DNA of 51,847 nucleotides. Source: Oscillospiraceae bacterium (GTDB lineage Bacteria; Bacillota; Clostridia; Oscillospirales; Oscillospiraceae). Positions 9,483 through 17,884 of the stretch are shown here, one piece after another. The DNA lies in NCBI GenBank assembly GCA_017412765.1, contig JAFPWN010000050.1, forward strand, positions 1 to 51,847, read 5' to 3'. Each line of letters begins with the position of its first letter. Position 1 is the first letter of the stretch. A program made the position numbers and the translations under genes. Under the pieces are notes generated by a model, which saw only the letters and a list, made by a program, of their open reading frames with translations, ran no database searches and was not told the origin of the DNA.

Positions 9483-10163
9483 TTAACAAGTGACACGCCT
9501 TTCGGCGTAGTAGTCAGCCATAGAGACTAATCCAAAGCGGGTTAGTTTTTCTTTTGTAACGGCCGCGTTCATGGCACCACGTTGGCATACATATGCGATT
9601 CTCACACCACTGTATGCCGTGACCCATGCTTACTTTCGACTGATACCAAGTTTCATCAGGTTCTTTGCTCTGTTCTTTGGAGTTTTCCAGTGTTTCCAGA
9701 TACACATCCTCAGACGGTACCGGATGTTACTGTCAAGCCGCTCGCACAGCCCTTTCATGCTACCGATTTTGAAATAGTTAATCCATCCTCGGATGAGCTG
9801 GTTGAGTTTCTGCACCTTGCAGGAATTGCTCACTCCCCAGCTTCTGCATGTCAGCTTCTTCATCTGTGCTTTGAACTTTGCTATCGCTTTCGGATGCGGT
9901 CTGGCTTTGTATGCTTTGGCAGATGAGTCGAAGTAAAATCCAAACCCGGGATACTTGACACCTTTCGGCTTATCGACCTTGCTCTTTTCGGCATTCACCT
10001 TCAATCCGAGCTTCTCCTCAATAAAGCAGGCCACACTCTTCATGACTCTGTCTGCCGCCTGTCTGCTTCCAACCATGATGATCAGGTCGTCTGCATACCG
10101 GACGAAATCCAGTCCTCTTGCTTCCAGCTCCTTGTCCAGTTCGTTAAGCATGATATTCGCCAA
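9483..10163 (-). pseudogene. Group II intron reverse transcriptase/maturase, N-terminally truncated and with an internal stop
   Basis: Starts inside the palm domain at LLANIMLNELDKELEARGLD, followed by FVRYADDLIIMV with the catalytic YADD box and the maturase X domain (KLNQLIRGWINYFKIGSMK). At 9630-9632 a TAA interrupts the frame (LGISRK stop AWVTAYSGVRIAYVC), after which the same frame runs on to the natural C-terminus (RFGLVSMADYYAERRVTC) and a stop at 9483-9485. The internal stop sits where family members have an ordinary residue, so it is a nonsense mutation. Most of the RT domain upstream is lost. The product cannot be functional. Confidence 0.85.
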
Positions 10164-10327
10164 TAAAGCGACAAAATCACAGATATCATTATATCGAACA
10201 TTTGTTTGTCAAGAGGCGGTGCGTACCCTTTTTCATATTGAAAAACAAACTTTTCACAATTTAATCACTTGTTTATCTTGAGAAAGTGCTAATATTCTGT
10301 AATAATTATAATAAGTTTCTGCCTATT

Positions 10328-11263
10328 ATGAATATGCAGAACGGATTGAGGCTCGACCCATCGCTTACATTCTCAGAGTGGGCGGATAAGTGGTTTGAGA
10401 GCCACAAGGACAATATTTCAGCGGTAACACGCGAGAATTACAAGTATGTGCTTGCGGCGTTGAAGAATGTTCTGGAGGGTCGAAAGCTCATGGATATTCG
10501 TGCGATTGACATTGAGAATGTTCTCCTCGGCTTTCGCAAAGAGGGGCGTTCAGACAGCTATGTTTCGCAGGCAAGAGGAATGCTTTATCAGATAATGAAG
10601 AAGGCTGAGGCAAACGACCTCATTCGCAAGAATCCGGTTGCCAGTGCGGAAAAGATGCGCTCGTTCAGGCCGATGGAGGCTAAAGAGGCGTTTACAGCCG
10701 AAGAGGTCAAGGCACTGATGACAAATCTTCCGCAAGACAGAATCGGAAACAGCATTCGCCTTATGCTTTGCACAGGTATCAGAATGCAGGAGCTTTTAGC
10801 CTTGGAGCCGTATCTTGTCGAACCGGACGGGTCTGCAATCCACATCCGGCAGGCTGTAAAGGTAGTTGCCGGAAAAGTAGAGGTAGGACCGCCGAAATCA
10901 AGGGACAGTACGCGCGATGTGCCGATACCGATGAGCCTTAGACCGATGGTAGTTGAGCTGAGGGATAATGCGAAAAAGTTTCTGTTTCAATCGACGTACA
11001 AGGAACAGCCGTATGACCCGAAGCACTACCGTGAAAAGTTCAAAGAGTATCTGAGCGATATCGTCGGTGTGAGGGTGCTGACGCCGCATTCTTGCCGCCA
11101 CACCTTTGTCAGCCAGATGCAGTCGCTGGGAGTAGACCTTGCGACGATACAGAGCATGGTAGGTCATGCGGACATCGATATGACGCAGCATTACCTGCAC
11201 GTTCAGTCGCCGATAAAGCAGAAGGCGATACAAGCGTTTGACAAGGAATTCGGGGTAGCGTAA
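10328..11263 (+). CDS. Tyrosine recombinase/integrase, short N-terminus
   Basis: A phage/ICE-type tyrosine recombinase of about 311 residues from the ATG at 10328; a GTG at 10286 in the same frame adds 14 unconvincing residues. A SAM-like core-binding domain comes first (LTFSEWADKWFESHKDNISA), then the catalytic domain with all active-site residues: Arg in CTGIRMQELLAL, Lys in GPPKSRDSTRDVPI, His and Arg in PHSCRHTF, His in MVGHADI and Tyr in TQHYLHV. The arm-binding domain usual in Tn916-type integrases is missing, either natural or a truncation at the junction with the intron remnant. The gene ends about 200 bp before the 3' end of tRNA-Pro, with three 11-bp repeats between, so it probably integrated its element there. 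Confidence 0.9.
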   Translation: MNMQNGLRLDPSLTFSEWADKWFESHKDNISAVTRENYKYVLAALKNVLEGRKLMDIRAIDIENVLLGFRKEGRSDSYVSQARGMLYQIMKKAEANDLIRKNPVASAEKMRSFRPMEAKEAFTAEEVKALMTNLPQDRIGNSIRLMLCTGIRMQELLALEPYLVEPDGSAIHIRQAVKVVAGKVEVGPPKSRDSTRDVPIPMSLRPMVVELRDNAKKFLFQSTYKEQPYDPKHYREKFKEYLSDIVGVRVLTPHSCRHTFVSQMQSLGVDLATIQSMVGHADIDMTQHYLHVQSPIKQKAIQAFDKEFGVA

Positions 11264-11271
11264 AAGAAAGA

Positions 11272-11294
11272 GCCACGGACAAAAAGCCCGTGGC
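11272..11294. terminator. Stem-loop after the integrase
   Basis: GCCACGG (11272-11278) pairs with CCGTGGC (11288-11294) nine codon-lengths or less after the integrase stop. No T-tract follows, so termination strength is doubtful. Confidence 0.5.
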
Positions 11295-11319
11295 AGCTCA
11301 AAAAATAAGAGGCCGTTTT

Positions 11320-11374
11320 ATTCCAGTCAAGGAAAAAATGAGGTCTGTTTTTATTCCAGTCAAATTCCAGTCAA
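11320..11374 (+). repeat. Three copies of ATTCCAGTCAA between integrase and tRNA-Pro
   Basis: The 11-mer ATTCCAGTCAA occurs at 11320-11330 and twice in perfect tandem at 11353-11363 and 11364-11374. Short direct repeats between an integrase gene and its attachment site are typical of arm-type integrase binding sites. That role is inferred from position. Confidence 0.6.
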
Positions 11375-11425
11375 AAGGCCGATTTTGAGGCCGATCAGAA
11401 ACACGAAAAAGCCAAAAAAGTTACG

Positions 11426-11461
11426 AAAAAGGCTTGATTTCGTTAAAAATCAAGCCTTTTT
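11426..11461 (-). terminator. 15-bp terminator of tRNA-Pro
   Basis: AAAAAGGCTTGATTT (11426-11440) pairs fully with 11447-11461 around a 6-nt loop; on the minus strand it directly follows the tRNA CCA end and ends in a T-run. It would also work for plus-strand transcripts from the integrase side. Confidence 0.8.
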
Positions 11462-11462
11462 A

Positions 11463-11539
11463 TGGTCCGAGTGACTGGATTCGAACCAGCGGCCTCTTGA
11501 ACCCCATTCAAGCGCGATACCAAACTTCGCCACACCCGG
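11463..11539 (-). tRNA. tRNA-Pro(GGG)
   Basis: A 77-nt cloverleaf on the minus strand. Acceptor CCGGGTG pairs with CACTCGG (one G-U), discriminator A, CCA encoded. The anticodon arm CTTGA-ATGGGGT-TCAAG gives anticodon GGG. The T arm contains TTCGAAT. The 3' end faces the integrase gene, the usual orientation when a tRNA 3' end serves as the attachment site. Confidence 0.93.
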
Positions 11540-11606
11540 ATATTTAATTGCTTTTCAGCGCCCGATTATAATAACACATCTCTTCTAATTTTGCAAGCCT
11601 TTTTTA

Positions 11607-11635
11607 TTGAATTTCGGATTTTTTTATTGTATATT
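11607..11635 (+). promoter_or_regulatory. Promoter of the AraC-family gene
   Basis: TTGAAT (11607-11612), 17-bp spacer, TATATT (11630-11635), about 20 bp before the GTG start at 11656. The leader would be very short. Confidence 0.6.
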
Positions 11636-11655
11636 GAAAGCAGGGGTGGTGCAGA

Positions 11656-12516
11656 GTGAAAAAGAAGCTTCGCAGTGCTTTCGACCCGCGGCAGTATATG
11701 CTGAGCCGCGACTTTGAGGTCTATTACTACGCTGACAAAAACTTCAGATCCGTCGGTCGGCACAGCCACGACTACTACGAATTCTACTTCTTCATTGAGG
11801 GAGAGGTGGAGATGGACGTCGAGGGCAAAAAATACGCGATGCAGCCGGGCGACATACTCGTTGTGCCGCCGGGAAAAAGCCACAGGGCGGACGTGCTCGG
11901 TGACTCTGTTTACAGGCGCTTCGTGCTGTGGCTCGGAGAGGACTATATCGCAAAGCTGAGAGGCGAGAGCGAGGACTATCTCTGGTTTGTAAACAGAGTT
12001 GAGAAAACGGGAGAGTATCGCTTTAACCCCGGCGACGTGGGCTTCAACGCGCTCACGAGCCGCCTTATCGCGCTGCTTGAGGAGGTACACTCCGATTTCT
12101 TCGGGCGCGACGCCGCAATTACGCTTGGCATCGGGGATATTATGCTGCACATGAACCGCCTTGCGCACGATAAGCTCAGCCGCCGGGCAAGCCGCGAGAG
12201 CGAGAGCCGCTACACCGCCATAACGCGCTTTATCGACAATCACATCGACGAGGATCTGAGCCTTGAGCGCCTGAGCCGCGAGTTTTATATCTCAAAATAC
12301 TACATCGCGCACTTGTTTCAGGAGGAAACGGGCATAAGCGTCCACCGCTACATATTAAAAAAACGTCTCAGCATCTGCGAGGAGGCGATGAGAGCAGGGG
12401 AGAGCCCTACGCGAGCGTGCGCCATCGCCGGTTTTAAGGATTACACAAGCTTCTATCGCGCTTTCAAAAAAGAGTACGGAGTATCGCCGTCGGAGTTCTG
12501 TGAAAACGGAAAATGA
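11656..12516 (+). CDS. AraC-family transcriptional regulator with cupin sensor domain
   Basis: 286 residues. The N-terminal half is a cupin-type ligand-binding barrel (HSHDYYEFYFFIEGEVEMDV, then QPGDILVVPPGKSH). The C-terminal 100 residues form the two helix-turn-helix motifs of AraC/XylS proteins (DLSLERLSREFYISKYYIAHLF and AIAGFKDYTSFYRAFKKEYG). Such proteins usually sense a sugar or metabolite and regulate nearby transport or catabolic genes, but no obvious target operon adjoins it, so the effector is unknown. The start is GTG after AGGGGTGG, near an upstream SigA-type promoter. A stem-loop at 12523-12548 closes the transcript. Confidence 0.9.
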   Translation: MKKKLRSAFDPRQYMLSRDFEVYYYADKNFRSVGRHSHDYYEFYFFIEGEVEMDVEGKKYAMQPGDILVVPPGKSHRADVLGDSVYRRFVLWLGEDYIAKLRGESEDYLWFVNRVEKTGEYRFNPGDVGFNALTSRLIALLEEVHSDFFGRDAAITLGIGDIMLHMNRLAHDKLSRRASRESESRYTAITRFIDNHIDEDLSLERLSREFYISKYYIAHLFQEETGISVHRYILKKRLSICEEAMRAGESPTRACAIAGFKDYTSFYRAFKKEYGVSPSEFCENGK

Positions 12517-12522
12517 AAATGA

Positions 12523-12548
12523 GCCGCCGTTGAGATCACAACGGCGGC
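12523..12548. terminator. 9-bp stem-loop after the AraC gene
   Basis: GCCGCCGTT (12523-12531) pairs with AACGGCGGC (12540-12548), 8-nt loop. No T-run follows, so it may be a weak or factor-aided terminator. Confidence 0.55.
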
Positions 12549-12571
12549 ACAATTATGTCGAATCAATTTAC

Positions 12572-12600
12572 TTGACTAAATCACTGAAATGCCATATAAT
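12572..12600 (+). promoter_or_regulatory. Orphan promoter pointing into the 3' end of the nucleosidase gene
   Basis: TTGACT (12572-12577), 17-bp spacer, TATAAT (12595-12600). No plus-strand gene follows, so a transcript would be antisense to the minus-strand nucleosidase, beginning with the 81-bp segment bounded by the inverted repeat at 12605-12614 and 12676-12685. Confidence 0.4.
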
Positions 12601-12604
12601 CCGA

Positions 12605-12685
12605 TTAATACTAATCCTTGATATAAAACTGACTTGCAATTTCTGCCAGAAGGACTGTCAGGTTTCTATTAAGGTTTAGTATTAA
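12605..12685. repeat. 10-bp inverted repeat spanning the gene end
   Basis: TTAATACTAA (12605-12614) and its exact complement TTAGTATTAA (12676-12685) are 61 bp apart; the right arm lies in the last codons of the nucleosidase gene. It could be a long hairpin at the end of that transcript or a small inserted repeat. Confidence 0.4.
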
Positions 12686-13463
12686 GATGCTCGACCATAT
12701 ATCGTACGATGCCTGCGCATCTTGCTGCCGCCTGCACCTCAAAAACTTTGTAGTCAACGAGTTCGGTTTCGTCCGTTTTATCCGAGATCGCGCGTATTAC
12801 GACGAACGGAGTGCGGTTCAGGCAGCAGACCTGAGCGATCGCGGCTCCTTCCATTTCGCAGCACATTCCGCCGAAGTTCGAGATGATCTTTTCCTTCTGC
12901 TCTTTCGTTGAGATGAACTGATCTCCGGAGCAGACTCTGCCCTCAAACACATTGATCTCCGGAGCGGAGTTCTTTACTGCGGCGACGGCAGAGGCGCGAA
13001 GTCCGGCGTCCGCCTGGAATGCAAAAAGTCCGGTGTAGGGTATCTCGCCCTTCGCAAAGCCGAGGTGCTCAACGTCAAAATCGTGCTGAACGGCGTCGAC
13101 GGAGACAACTATATCGCCTATGTCTATTTCATTATCAAGCGAGCCGGCGACTCCGGTGTTGATGATTTTAGTGCAGCTGAAATCGTTGATCAGGGTATTT
13201 GCGCAGATCCCGGCGTTGACCTTTCCCATGCCGCATTTTACAATAACGACGCGCTTGCCCTCAAGAGTGCCCTCGCAGAACTCCATATCTGCGATTGTCG
13301 TCGTTTTCGTGATGTCGGCGGATTGCTTGAGCGATTCGACCTCAATATCCATCGCTCCGATTATGCCGATGGTTTCCTGCGGAGCGTTTGCACAGCCGGA
13401 AAGAGCGAGGCCCAGTGCGATCGCCAATACGCAGAGAATTGCGATGATGCTTTGTTTCTTCAT
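12669..13463 (-). CDS. 5'-methylthioadenosine/S-adenosylhomocysteine nucleosidase, lipoprotein form
   Basis: 264 residues. A lipoprotein signal peptide precedes the enzyme: MKK, a hydrophobic run, then LSGC with the lipidated Cys24. The rest is a full MTAN/Pfs nucleoside phosphorylase-type fold: IGIIGAMDIEVESL (general acid-base region), INTGVAGSLD, CEMEGAAIAQVC (ribose-binding Glu) and VIRAISDKTDE (catalytic Asp). The enzyme cleaves adenine from methylthioadenosine and S-adenosylhomocysteine. Most bacterial versions are cytoplasmic; this one should act outside the membrane, perhaps in purine salvage from the surroundings (inference). Its own promoter is at 13496-13524 and AGGTG precedes the ATG. 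Confidence 0.88.
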   Translation of the reverse strand: MKKQSIIAILCVLAIALGLALSGCANAPQETIGIIGAMDIEVESLKQSADITKTTTIADMEFCEGTLEGKRVVIVKCGMGKVNAGICANTLINDFSCTKIINTGVAGSLDNEIDIGDIVVSVDAVQHDFDVEHLGFAKGEIPYTGLFAFQADAGLRASAVAAVKNSAPEINVFEGRVCSGDQFISTKEQKEKIISNFGGMCCEMEGAAIAQVCCLNRTPFVVIRAISDKTDETELVDYKVFEVQAAARCAGIVRYMVEHLNTKP

Positions 13464-13495
13464 TAGTACACCTCATAAAAAATGATACAGGGGTA

Positions 13496-13524
13496 ACTAT
13501 AACACAAGTTTCTGTGCTTGTCCA
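13496..13524 (-). promoter_or_regulatory. Promoter of the nucleosidase gene
   Basis: On the minus strand TGGACA (13519-13524), 17-bp spacer, TATAGT (13496-13501), about 32 bp before the ATG. Confidence 0.55.
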
Positions 13525-13586
13525 CACTTTTCGATTTATCCGCGATCTCAGCGAGTAAATAATAAATATGATAAAGGAGAACGAAT

Positions 13587-13958
13587 ATGAAAATCACAAG
13601 CTTCAATCCGCTCATTCTTACAAAGGACGCTGAGTCTGCGATCGCGCTGTTCGAGGCGCTCGGTTTTGAGCGCAGACACATGAAAACCGGGTTCAGCGGA
13701 GACATCACAAGCGTTTCCATGAAGAATTCCGACGGCTTCCACGTCGACGTGACAAAGGTGGACACTCTTCCCGGCGATATGGTCACCATTCGCGTGAACG
13801 TGGACAATTTTGAGGAGGCGTATGAGCTTCTTACAGCCCGCGGCTTTAAGAACATTCACGAAGGGGACGGCGTTACGAACACCGGTTCCTCACGCGCGAC
13901 TATGATGGTGTCGCCATCGGGCTTTTCCATCAGCCTCGTTCAGCACATCAAGGACTGA
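13587..13958 (+). CDS. VOC-family (glyoxalase/dioxygenase fold) protein
   Basis: 123 residues, the usual single-polypeptide size for VOC proteins built from two beta-alpha-beta-beta-beta modules: the first opens with FNPLILTKDAESAIALFEALGF, the second with VTIRVNVDNFEEAYELLTARGF, ending in SPSGFSISLVQHIKD. Members bind a metal and act on glyoxals, antibiotics or aromatic compounds, but the metal ligands are not clear here, so no substrate can be named. The start is well supported by AAAGGAG before the ATG. It converges with ftsH; a 12-bp terminator stem separates them. Confidence 0.8.
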   Translation: MKITSFNPLILTKDAESAIALFEALGFERRHMKTGFSGDITSVSMKNSDGFHVDVTKVDTLPGDMVTIRVNVDNFEEAYELLTARGFKNIHEGDGVTNTGSSRATMMVSPSGFSISLVQHIKD

Positions 13959-13979
13959 CCCGCTTTCAGAAAAACATAA

Positions 13980-14006
13980 AGGCAGGCGCCGAAACGGCGC
14001 CTGCCT
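13980..14006. terminator. 12-bp bidirectional terminator between the VOC gene and ftsH
   Basis: AGGCAGGCGCCG (13980-13991) pairs perfectly with 13995-14006 around the loop AAA. It lies between the converging stops at 13958 and 14019 and can serve both strands. Confidence 0.75.
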
Positions 14007-14018
14007 ATAATATTGCCC

Positions 14019-16049
14019 TTATTCCTGATGATCTTCCTTTGTCTCCGCTTCGGGCGCAGACTCGGACGCTGCCTTTATCTCCTCGGCGGAGTACTCGCCC
14101 ATCAGCTCGGTGCGCTCCTCCTCCTTGGCGCGCTCGACTGCCTCGGCCTTTATCTCGTCCATGATCTTGTTCGTTTCATGGTCGGGGGGCAGCTCACCGT
14201 GCTCACAGAGGTAATTGAACACCTCGCCGGTCATGCTCTCGTATTTGAGAAGATACTCTGCGGTGGCGATAAGCAGATCGCTGTGCTCCTTAAGAAGCGC
14301 CTCGCATCTGTCGCTCGCCTCGTCGAAGATTCGCTTTACCTCCTCGTCGATGATTGCGGCTGTCTCCTCGGAGTAGCTTTTCGTCTGACCGAAGTCGCGG
14401 CCGATAAATACGCTGTGACTCGACTCGTCAAAGGAGATGGGGCCGAGCTTTTCGCTCATACCGTAGACGGTGACCATCTGACGCGCGATCTGGGTCGCGG
14501 ACTGGATATCGCCGGAGGCTCCGGTGGAGATATCGTTAATAAACAGCTTCTCGGCTGTTCTGCCGCCGAGAGCGACTACGATGCGCTCGAAAAGGTAGCT
14601 CCTGGAGTAGAAATTCGTATCCTCGTCGGGGCGGTAGAGCGTAAATCCGCCGGCGCCGCGGCGCGGGATGATAGTGATATAGTGAACGGGGTCTACGTTC
14701 TCTAGGAACTTGCCCGCGATGGCGTGGCCCGCCTCGTGGTATGCGGTGAGGCGGCGCTCCTTCTCGGAAACGACGTGGCTCTTTTTCTCGGGACCCATCT
14801 CGACCTTGAGAATGGCGTCGTCGATCTCAGCCATCGTGATGAAGGGCTTGTTGCGGCGAGCCGCAAGCAGCGCGGACTCGTTCATGAGGTTTTCAAGGTC
14901 GGCTCCGGTGAAGCCGGAGGTACCCATGGCGATGCTCTTGAGGTCGATATCGTCGCCGAGAGACTTGCCGCGGGAGTGGATCTTCAGGATCTCCTCACGC
15001 CCCTTGACATCGGGCATTCCGACGTAGATCTGGCGGTCGAAGCGTCCCGGACGGAGAAGAGCGGAGTCGAGAATATCGGCGCGGTTTGTCGCCGCCATTA
15101 CGATAACGCCCTCGTTGTCGTTGAAGCCGTCCATCTCGACAAGCAGCTGGTTGAGAGTCTGCTCGCGCTCATCGTGCCCGCCGCCGAGGCCGGAGCCTCT
15201 CTGACGGCCGACTGCGTCGATCTCGTCGATGAAGATGATGGCGGGGGAGAGCTTCTTTGCCTGATCGAAGAGGTCGCGGACGCGGCTCGCGCCGACGCCG
15301 ACGTACAGCTCTACGAAGTCGGAGCCGGAGATGGAGAGAAACTGCACGTTCGCCTCGCCGGCAACCGCCTTGGCAAGCAGCGTCTTACCGGTGCCCGGAG
15401 GGCCGACGAGCAGAACGCCCTTCGGAATGCGCGCGCCGATGGCGGCATACTTCTTCGGGTCACGCAGAAAATCGACTATTTCCTCAAGCTCGGCCTTTTC
15501 CTCGTCAGCGCCGGCGACGTCGGCAAAGGTCTTTTTCTTCGAGTTGTCGTCGGCGTTGTGCGCCTGCGCCTTGCCGAAGCGGCCGACACCGAGTCCGCCG
15601 CCGTCACGTCCGCCGCCGGTCGCGGAGCGGAACATGACGAACCAGAAGATCGCCATAACGACTAAAACGGCGAGATACGGCACAAAGCTCAGCCACCAAG
15701 GATTCCACGGCTGCTTATAGTCGTAATCCTTGAGTATTCCTGCGTCGAGCTGCTGATCGACGAGCTCGCCGAGCTCGGAATAGAAGAGGTTTACGCTCAG
15801 AAGCTTGTGAATGACGGTCTCGGCCTTGTCATCGCCGTAGGGCTCGCGCAGCTGCATGATGACGGTCTCACCCTCAACGTCGAAGTATTCGACGTTTTCC
15901 TTCTTGAACTGCCTCACCATCTCAGAGAACTGGATCTCCTGCGGCTGGGGCGTGTTGTTGCCGCTGAGCAGATATATGACCGCTATGAGGATAACTGCGA
16001 CAAAGATATAGAAGCCTATATCGGGTCTGCGAAGCTTATTATTGTTCAA
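14019..16049 (-). CDS. ftsH: ATP-dependent zinc metalloprotease FtsH
   Basis: 676 residues, the usual FtsH length. Transmembrane helices at about 12-30 and 120-140 frame a small extracytoplasmic domain. The AAA+ module has Walker A GPPGTGKT (216-223), Walker B IIFIDEID (270-277) and the arginine-finger region [20 protein letters not shown]. The zinc protease motif HEAGH is at 438-442 with the third ligand Asp in [10 protein letters not shown] near 514. The hexamer unfolds and degrades membrane and short-lived soluble proteins at the inner face of the membrane. It is the last gene of the block starting at gdpP, about 20 bp after hpt, an order (tilS-hpt-ftsH) widespread in Firmicutes. The C-terminus is rich in Glu. 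Confidence 0.97.
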   Translation of the reverse strand: MNNNKLRRPDIGFYIFVAVILIAVIYLLSGNNTPQPQEIQFSEMVRQFKKENVEYFDVEGETVIMQLREPYGDDKAETVIHKLLSVNLFYSELGELVDQQLDAGILKDYDYKQPWNPWWLSFVPYLAVLVVMAIFWFVMFRSATGGGRDGGGLGVGRFGKAQAHNADDNSKKKTFADVAGADEEKAELEEIVDFLRDPKKYAAIGARIPKGVLLVGPPGTGKTLLAKAVAGEANVQFLSISGSDFVELYVGVGASRVRDLFDQAKKLSPAIIFIDEIDAVGRQRGSGLGGGHDEREQTLNQLLVEMDGFNDNEGVIVMAATNRADILDSALLRPGRFDRQIYVGMPDVKGREEILKIHSRGKSLGDDIDLKSIAMGTSGFTGADLENLMNESALLAARRNKPFITMAEIDDAILKVEMGPEKKSHVVSEKERRLTAYHEAGHAIAGKFLENVDPVHYITIIPRRGAGGFTLYRPDEDTNFYSRSYLFERIVVALGGRTAEKLFINDISTGASGDIQSATQIARQMVTVYGMSEKLGPISFDESSHSVFIGRDFGQTKSYSEETAAIIDEEVKRIFDEASDRCEALLKEHSDLLIATAEYLLKYESMTGEVFNYLCEHGELPPDHETNKIMDEIKAEAVERAKEEERTELMGEYSAEEIKAASESAPEAETKEDHQE

Positions 16050-16070
16050 TATATCACTTCTTTCCGGGGA

Positions 16071-16610
16071 TTATTGGTAGATTTCGGGTTTAAGAACGCC
16101 GATGTAATCGAGGTTGCGGTATTTCTCGGCGTAATCGAGACCGTAGCCGACGATGAACTCGTTGGGGCACTCGAAGCCGACGTAATCGGCGCTTATATCC
16201 GCCTTTCTTCTCGCGGGCTTGTCGAGAAGAGTGCAGATCCTGATGGAAGCGGGCTTGCGATTCATAAGGTACTTGCGAAGATAGCTGAGGGTCACGCCGG
16301 AGTCGAGAATATCCTCAATGATTATGACGTGCCTGTTCTCGATGTCATAGGACAGGTCCTTGCGGATATTTACGGCGCCGGTCGTGGTGGTGCCGTTGCC
16401 GTAGGTCGAAACAGCCATGAAGTCGATCTCGCAGTACGCGTCGATGCAGCGGGTGAGATCCGCCATGAATACGAAGCAGCCCTTGAGAACTCCGACGAGG
16501 ATCGGATCCTTGCCGGCATAGTCGCGGCTGATCTCGGCGCCAAGCTCCTGTACGCGTTTCTGAATCTCTTCCTTGGAGAAATAAATGCGCTCAATGTCTT
16601 TCTCTATCAT
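16071..16610 (-). CDS. hpt: Hypoxanthine phosphoribosyltransferase
   Basis: 179 residues, normal for the family. The PRPP-binding loop is [18 protein letters not shown] (about 95-110), preceded by [15 protein letters not shown]; the C-terminal [25 protein letters not shown] is the purine-binding segment. It converts hypoxanthine (or guanine) and PRPP to IMP (or GMP) in purine salvage in the cytoplasm. Its ATG overlaps the TGA of tilS by four bases (ATGA), so the two are translationally coupled, as in Bacillus-type tilS-hpt-ftsH operons. Confidence 0.96.
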   Translation of the reverse strand: MIEKDIERIYFSKEEIQKRVQELGAEISRDYAGKDPILVGVLKGCFVFMADLTRCIDAYCEIDFMAVSTYGNGTTTTGAVNIRKDLSYDIENRHVIIIEDILDSGVTLSYLRKYLMNRKPASIRICTLLDKPARRKADISADYVGFECPNEFIVGYGLDYAEKYRNLDYIGVLKPEIYQ

Positions 16611-17884
16611 GAGTTTTCTCCTTTATAAAAAGTGATTTTTACGGACTCATCGCCCGGTTTAACATGAGTTCTCACGTCAGAGCCGATGCCGAGAACTGCG
16701 ATAACGCCGCTCTCATCGCATATTACGGGGACGGCGGAGCGCTCGTGAGCCGGTATCCTTCGCTCGATAAAAAGCTTCTTGAGCGATTTTGTGCCGGTTT
16801 TATCACTGAGTCGGATCGCGTCGCCCTCTTTTCGAGGTCTGACGGTTATATTACCACAAACTTTTTGCTTTTTAAATAGAAATGAAGTAAAAGATTTGTG
16901 AACAACGGCTGAAATAATATCCTCTTTTGTGATTTTATACCCCAATTCCGGTATCTCGTTCCCGCCTTCCGCAAGGACTACGGGCGAAAAGCTCTTTTCG
17001 ACGGGGTCGATCACAAGCTCGTCCCAATCGCGCCGCAGAGACGCGCCGGGAACCGAGAGCGAGTCCGCGGGCTTCATAGAGAGGATCGACTTAATATGCT
17101 TGCTTTCAAGACTAGGAAGCGCCGCCATAAGCCTACGCGCGGCAAGCGGATAGGGAAGCGCGAGAAGCTCCGAGAACAGAAGCTCGCCCTTCGACGCTTC
17201 CGATAGATACTTTTCATCCTCTCTGAGAGCGCTTGCCATGCTCTCCGCGTGCTCGGCGCAGCGCGGATTCAGCTCTCTGAGCGCCGGAACGACGCGGTGG
17301 CGCACGAGATTACGCGCGTAATCGTCGGTGAGGTTAGTGCTGTCTGTGCGGTAGGTCAGGTGATTTTCGGCAATATATCCCTCAATATCGGCTCTTGTAA
17401 CGCCGAGGAGAGGGCGGATTATATTTCCGCGCACCGGCGGGATACCGCAAAGCCCTTTAAGACCCGTGCCTCGCGCGATGCGGAGAAGTATCGTTTCAAG
17501 CTGATCGTCGGCTGAATGAGCGGTTGCAATATATCCGCCGCGGCAAACTGAGTCGAAAAACTCATATCTGAGCCGCCGCGCGGCGTCCTCGACGCCGACG
17601 GAGTGCGCTGAAGCGTAAGAGGCAACGTCGCCGGAGCCGGAGAAAAACTCTATGCCGTTTTTCTCGCAGTAATCGCGCACGAAGCGCTCGTCACCGTCAG
17701 ACTCGTCACCGCGCAGGTTGTGGTTGAAGTGACAGACCGAGACCTTATCCCCGAAAAGCGCGCGCATCGCGTGCATGAGGCAGACGGAATCGGCGCCGCC
17801 GGAAACGCAGACGAGGACGTTTTTCTCGCCGTCAAGGCGGTTTTCATCGTAAAAACGGAGGATCTCCTCCGGAATTTTACTCAT
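16607..17884 (-). CDS. tilS: tRNA(Ile)-lysidine synthase
   Basis: 425 residues. The N-terminal PP-loop ATPase domain has SGGADS at 28-33 and later [18 protein letters not shown] and [22 protein letters not shown]. The C-terminal substrate domain includes [13 protein letters not shown] and [17 protein letters not shown]. The enzyme joins lysine to cytidine 34 of the tRNA-Ile with CAU anticodon, making lysidine so that it reads AUA; it is essential. It overlaps dnaB upstream by eight bases and hpt downstream by four, so the whole unit is tightly packed. Confidence 0.95.
   Translation of the reverse strand: MSKIPEEILRFYDENRLDGEKNVLVCVSGGADSVCLMHAMRALFGDKVSVCHFNHNLRGDESDGDERFVRDYCEKNGIEFFSGSGDVASYASAHSVGVEDAARRLRYEFFDSVCRGGYIATAHSADDQLETILLRIARGTGLKGLCGIPPVRGNIIRPLLGVTRADIEGYIAENHLTYRTDSTNLTDDYARNLVRHRVVPALRELNPRCAEHAESMASALREDEKYLSEASKGELLFSELLALPYPLAARRLMAALPSLESKHIKSILSMKPADSLSVPGASLRRDWDELVIDPVEKSFSPVVLAEGGNEIPELGYKITKEDIISAVVHKSFTSFLFKKQKVCGNITVRPRKEGDAIRLSDKTGTKSLKKLFIERRIPAHERSAVPVICDESGVIAVLGIGSDVRTHVKPGDESVKITFYKGENS

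Larger units (their letters stand above)
9393..10166 (-). mobile_element. 3' remnant of a group II intron
   Basis: Reading on the minus strand: a reverse-transcriptase/maturase tail (10163 to 9483), then the catalytic domain V hairpin (about 9475 to 9435), then a domain VI-like stem (GGAAATTTCTC pairing with AGAGATATTTCC) ending in CCTACTCGAT near 9393. The 5' two thirds (domains I-III and the RT palm up to the YADD region) are absent; recognisable sequence stops abruptly at about 10165. It is therefore a dead copy. It sits between the giant gene's promoter region and a recombinase gene, in line with an accessory region collecting mobile DNA. Confidence 0.8.
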
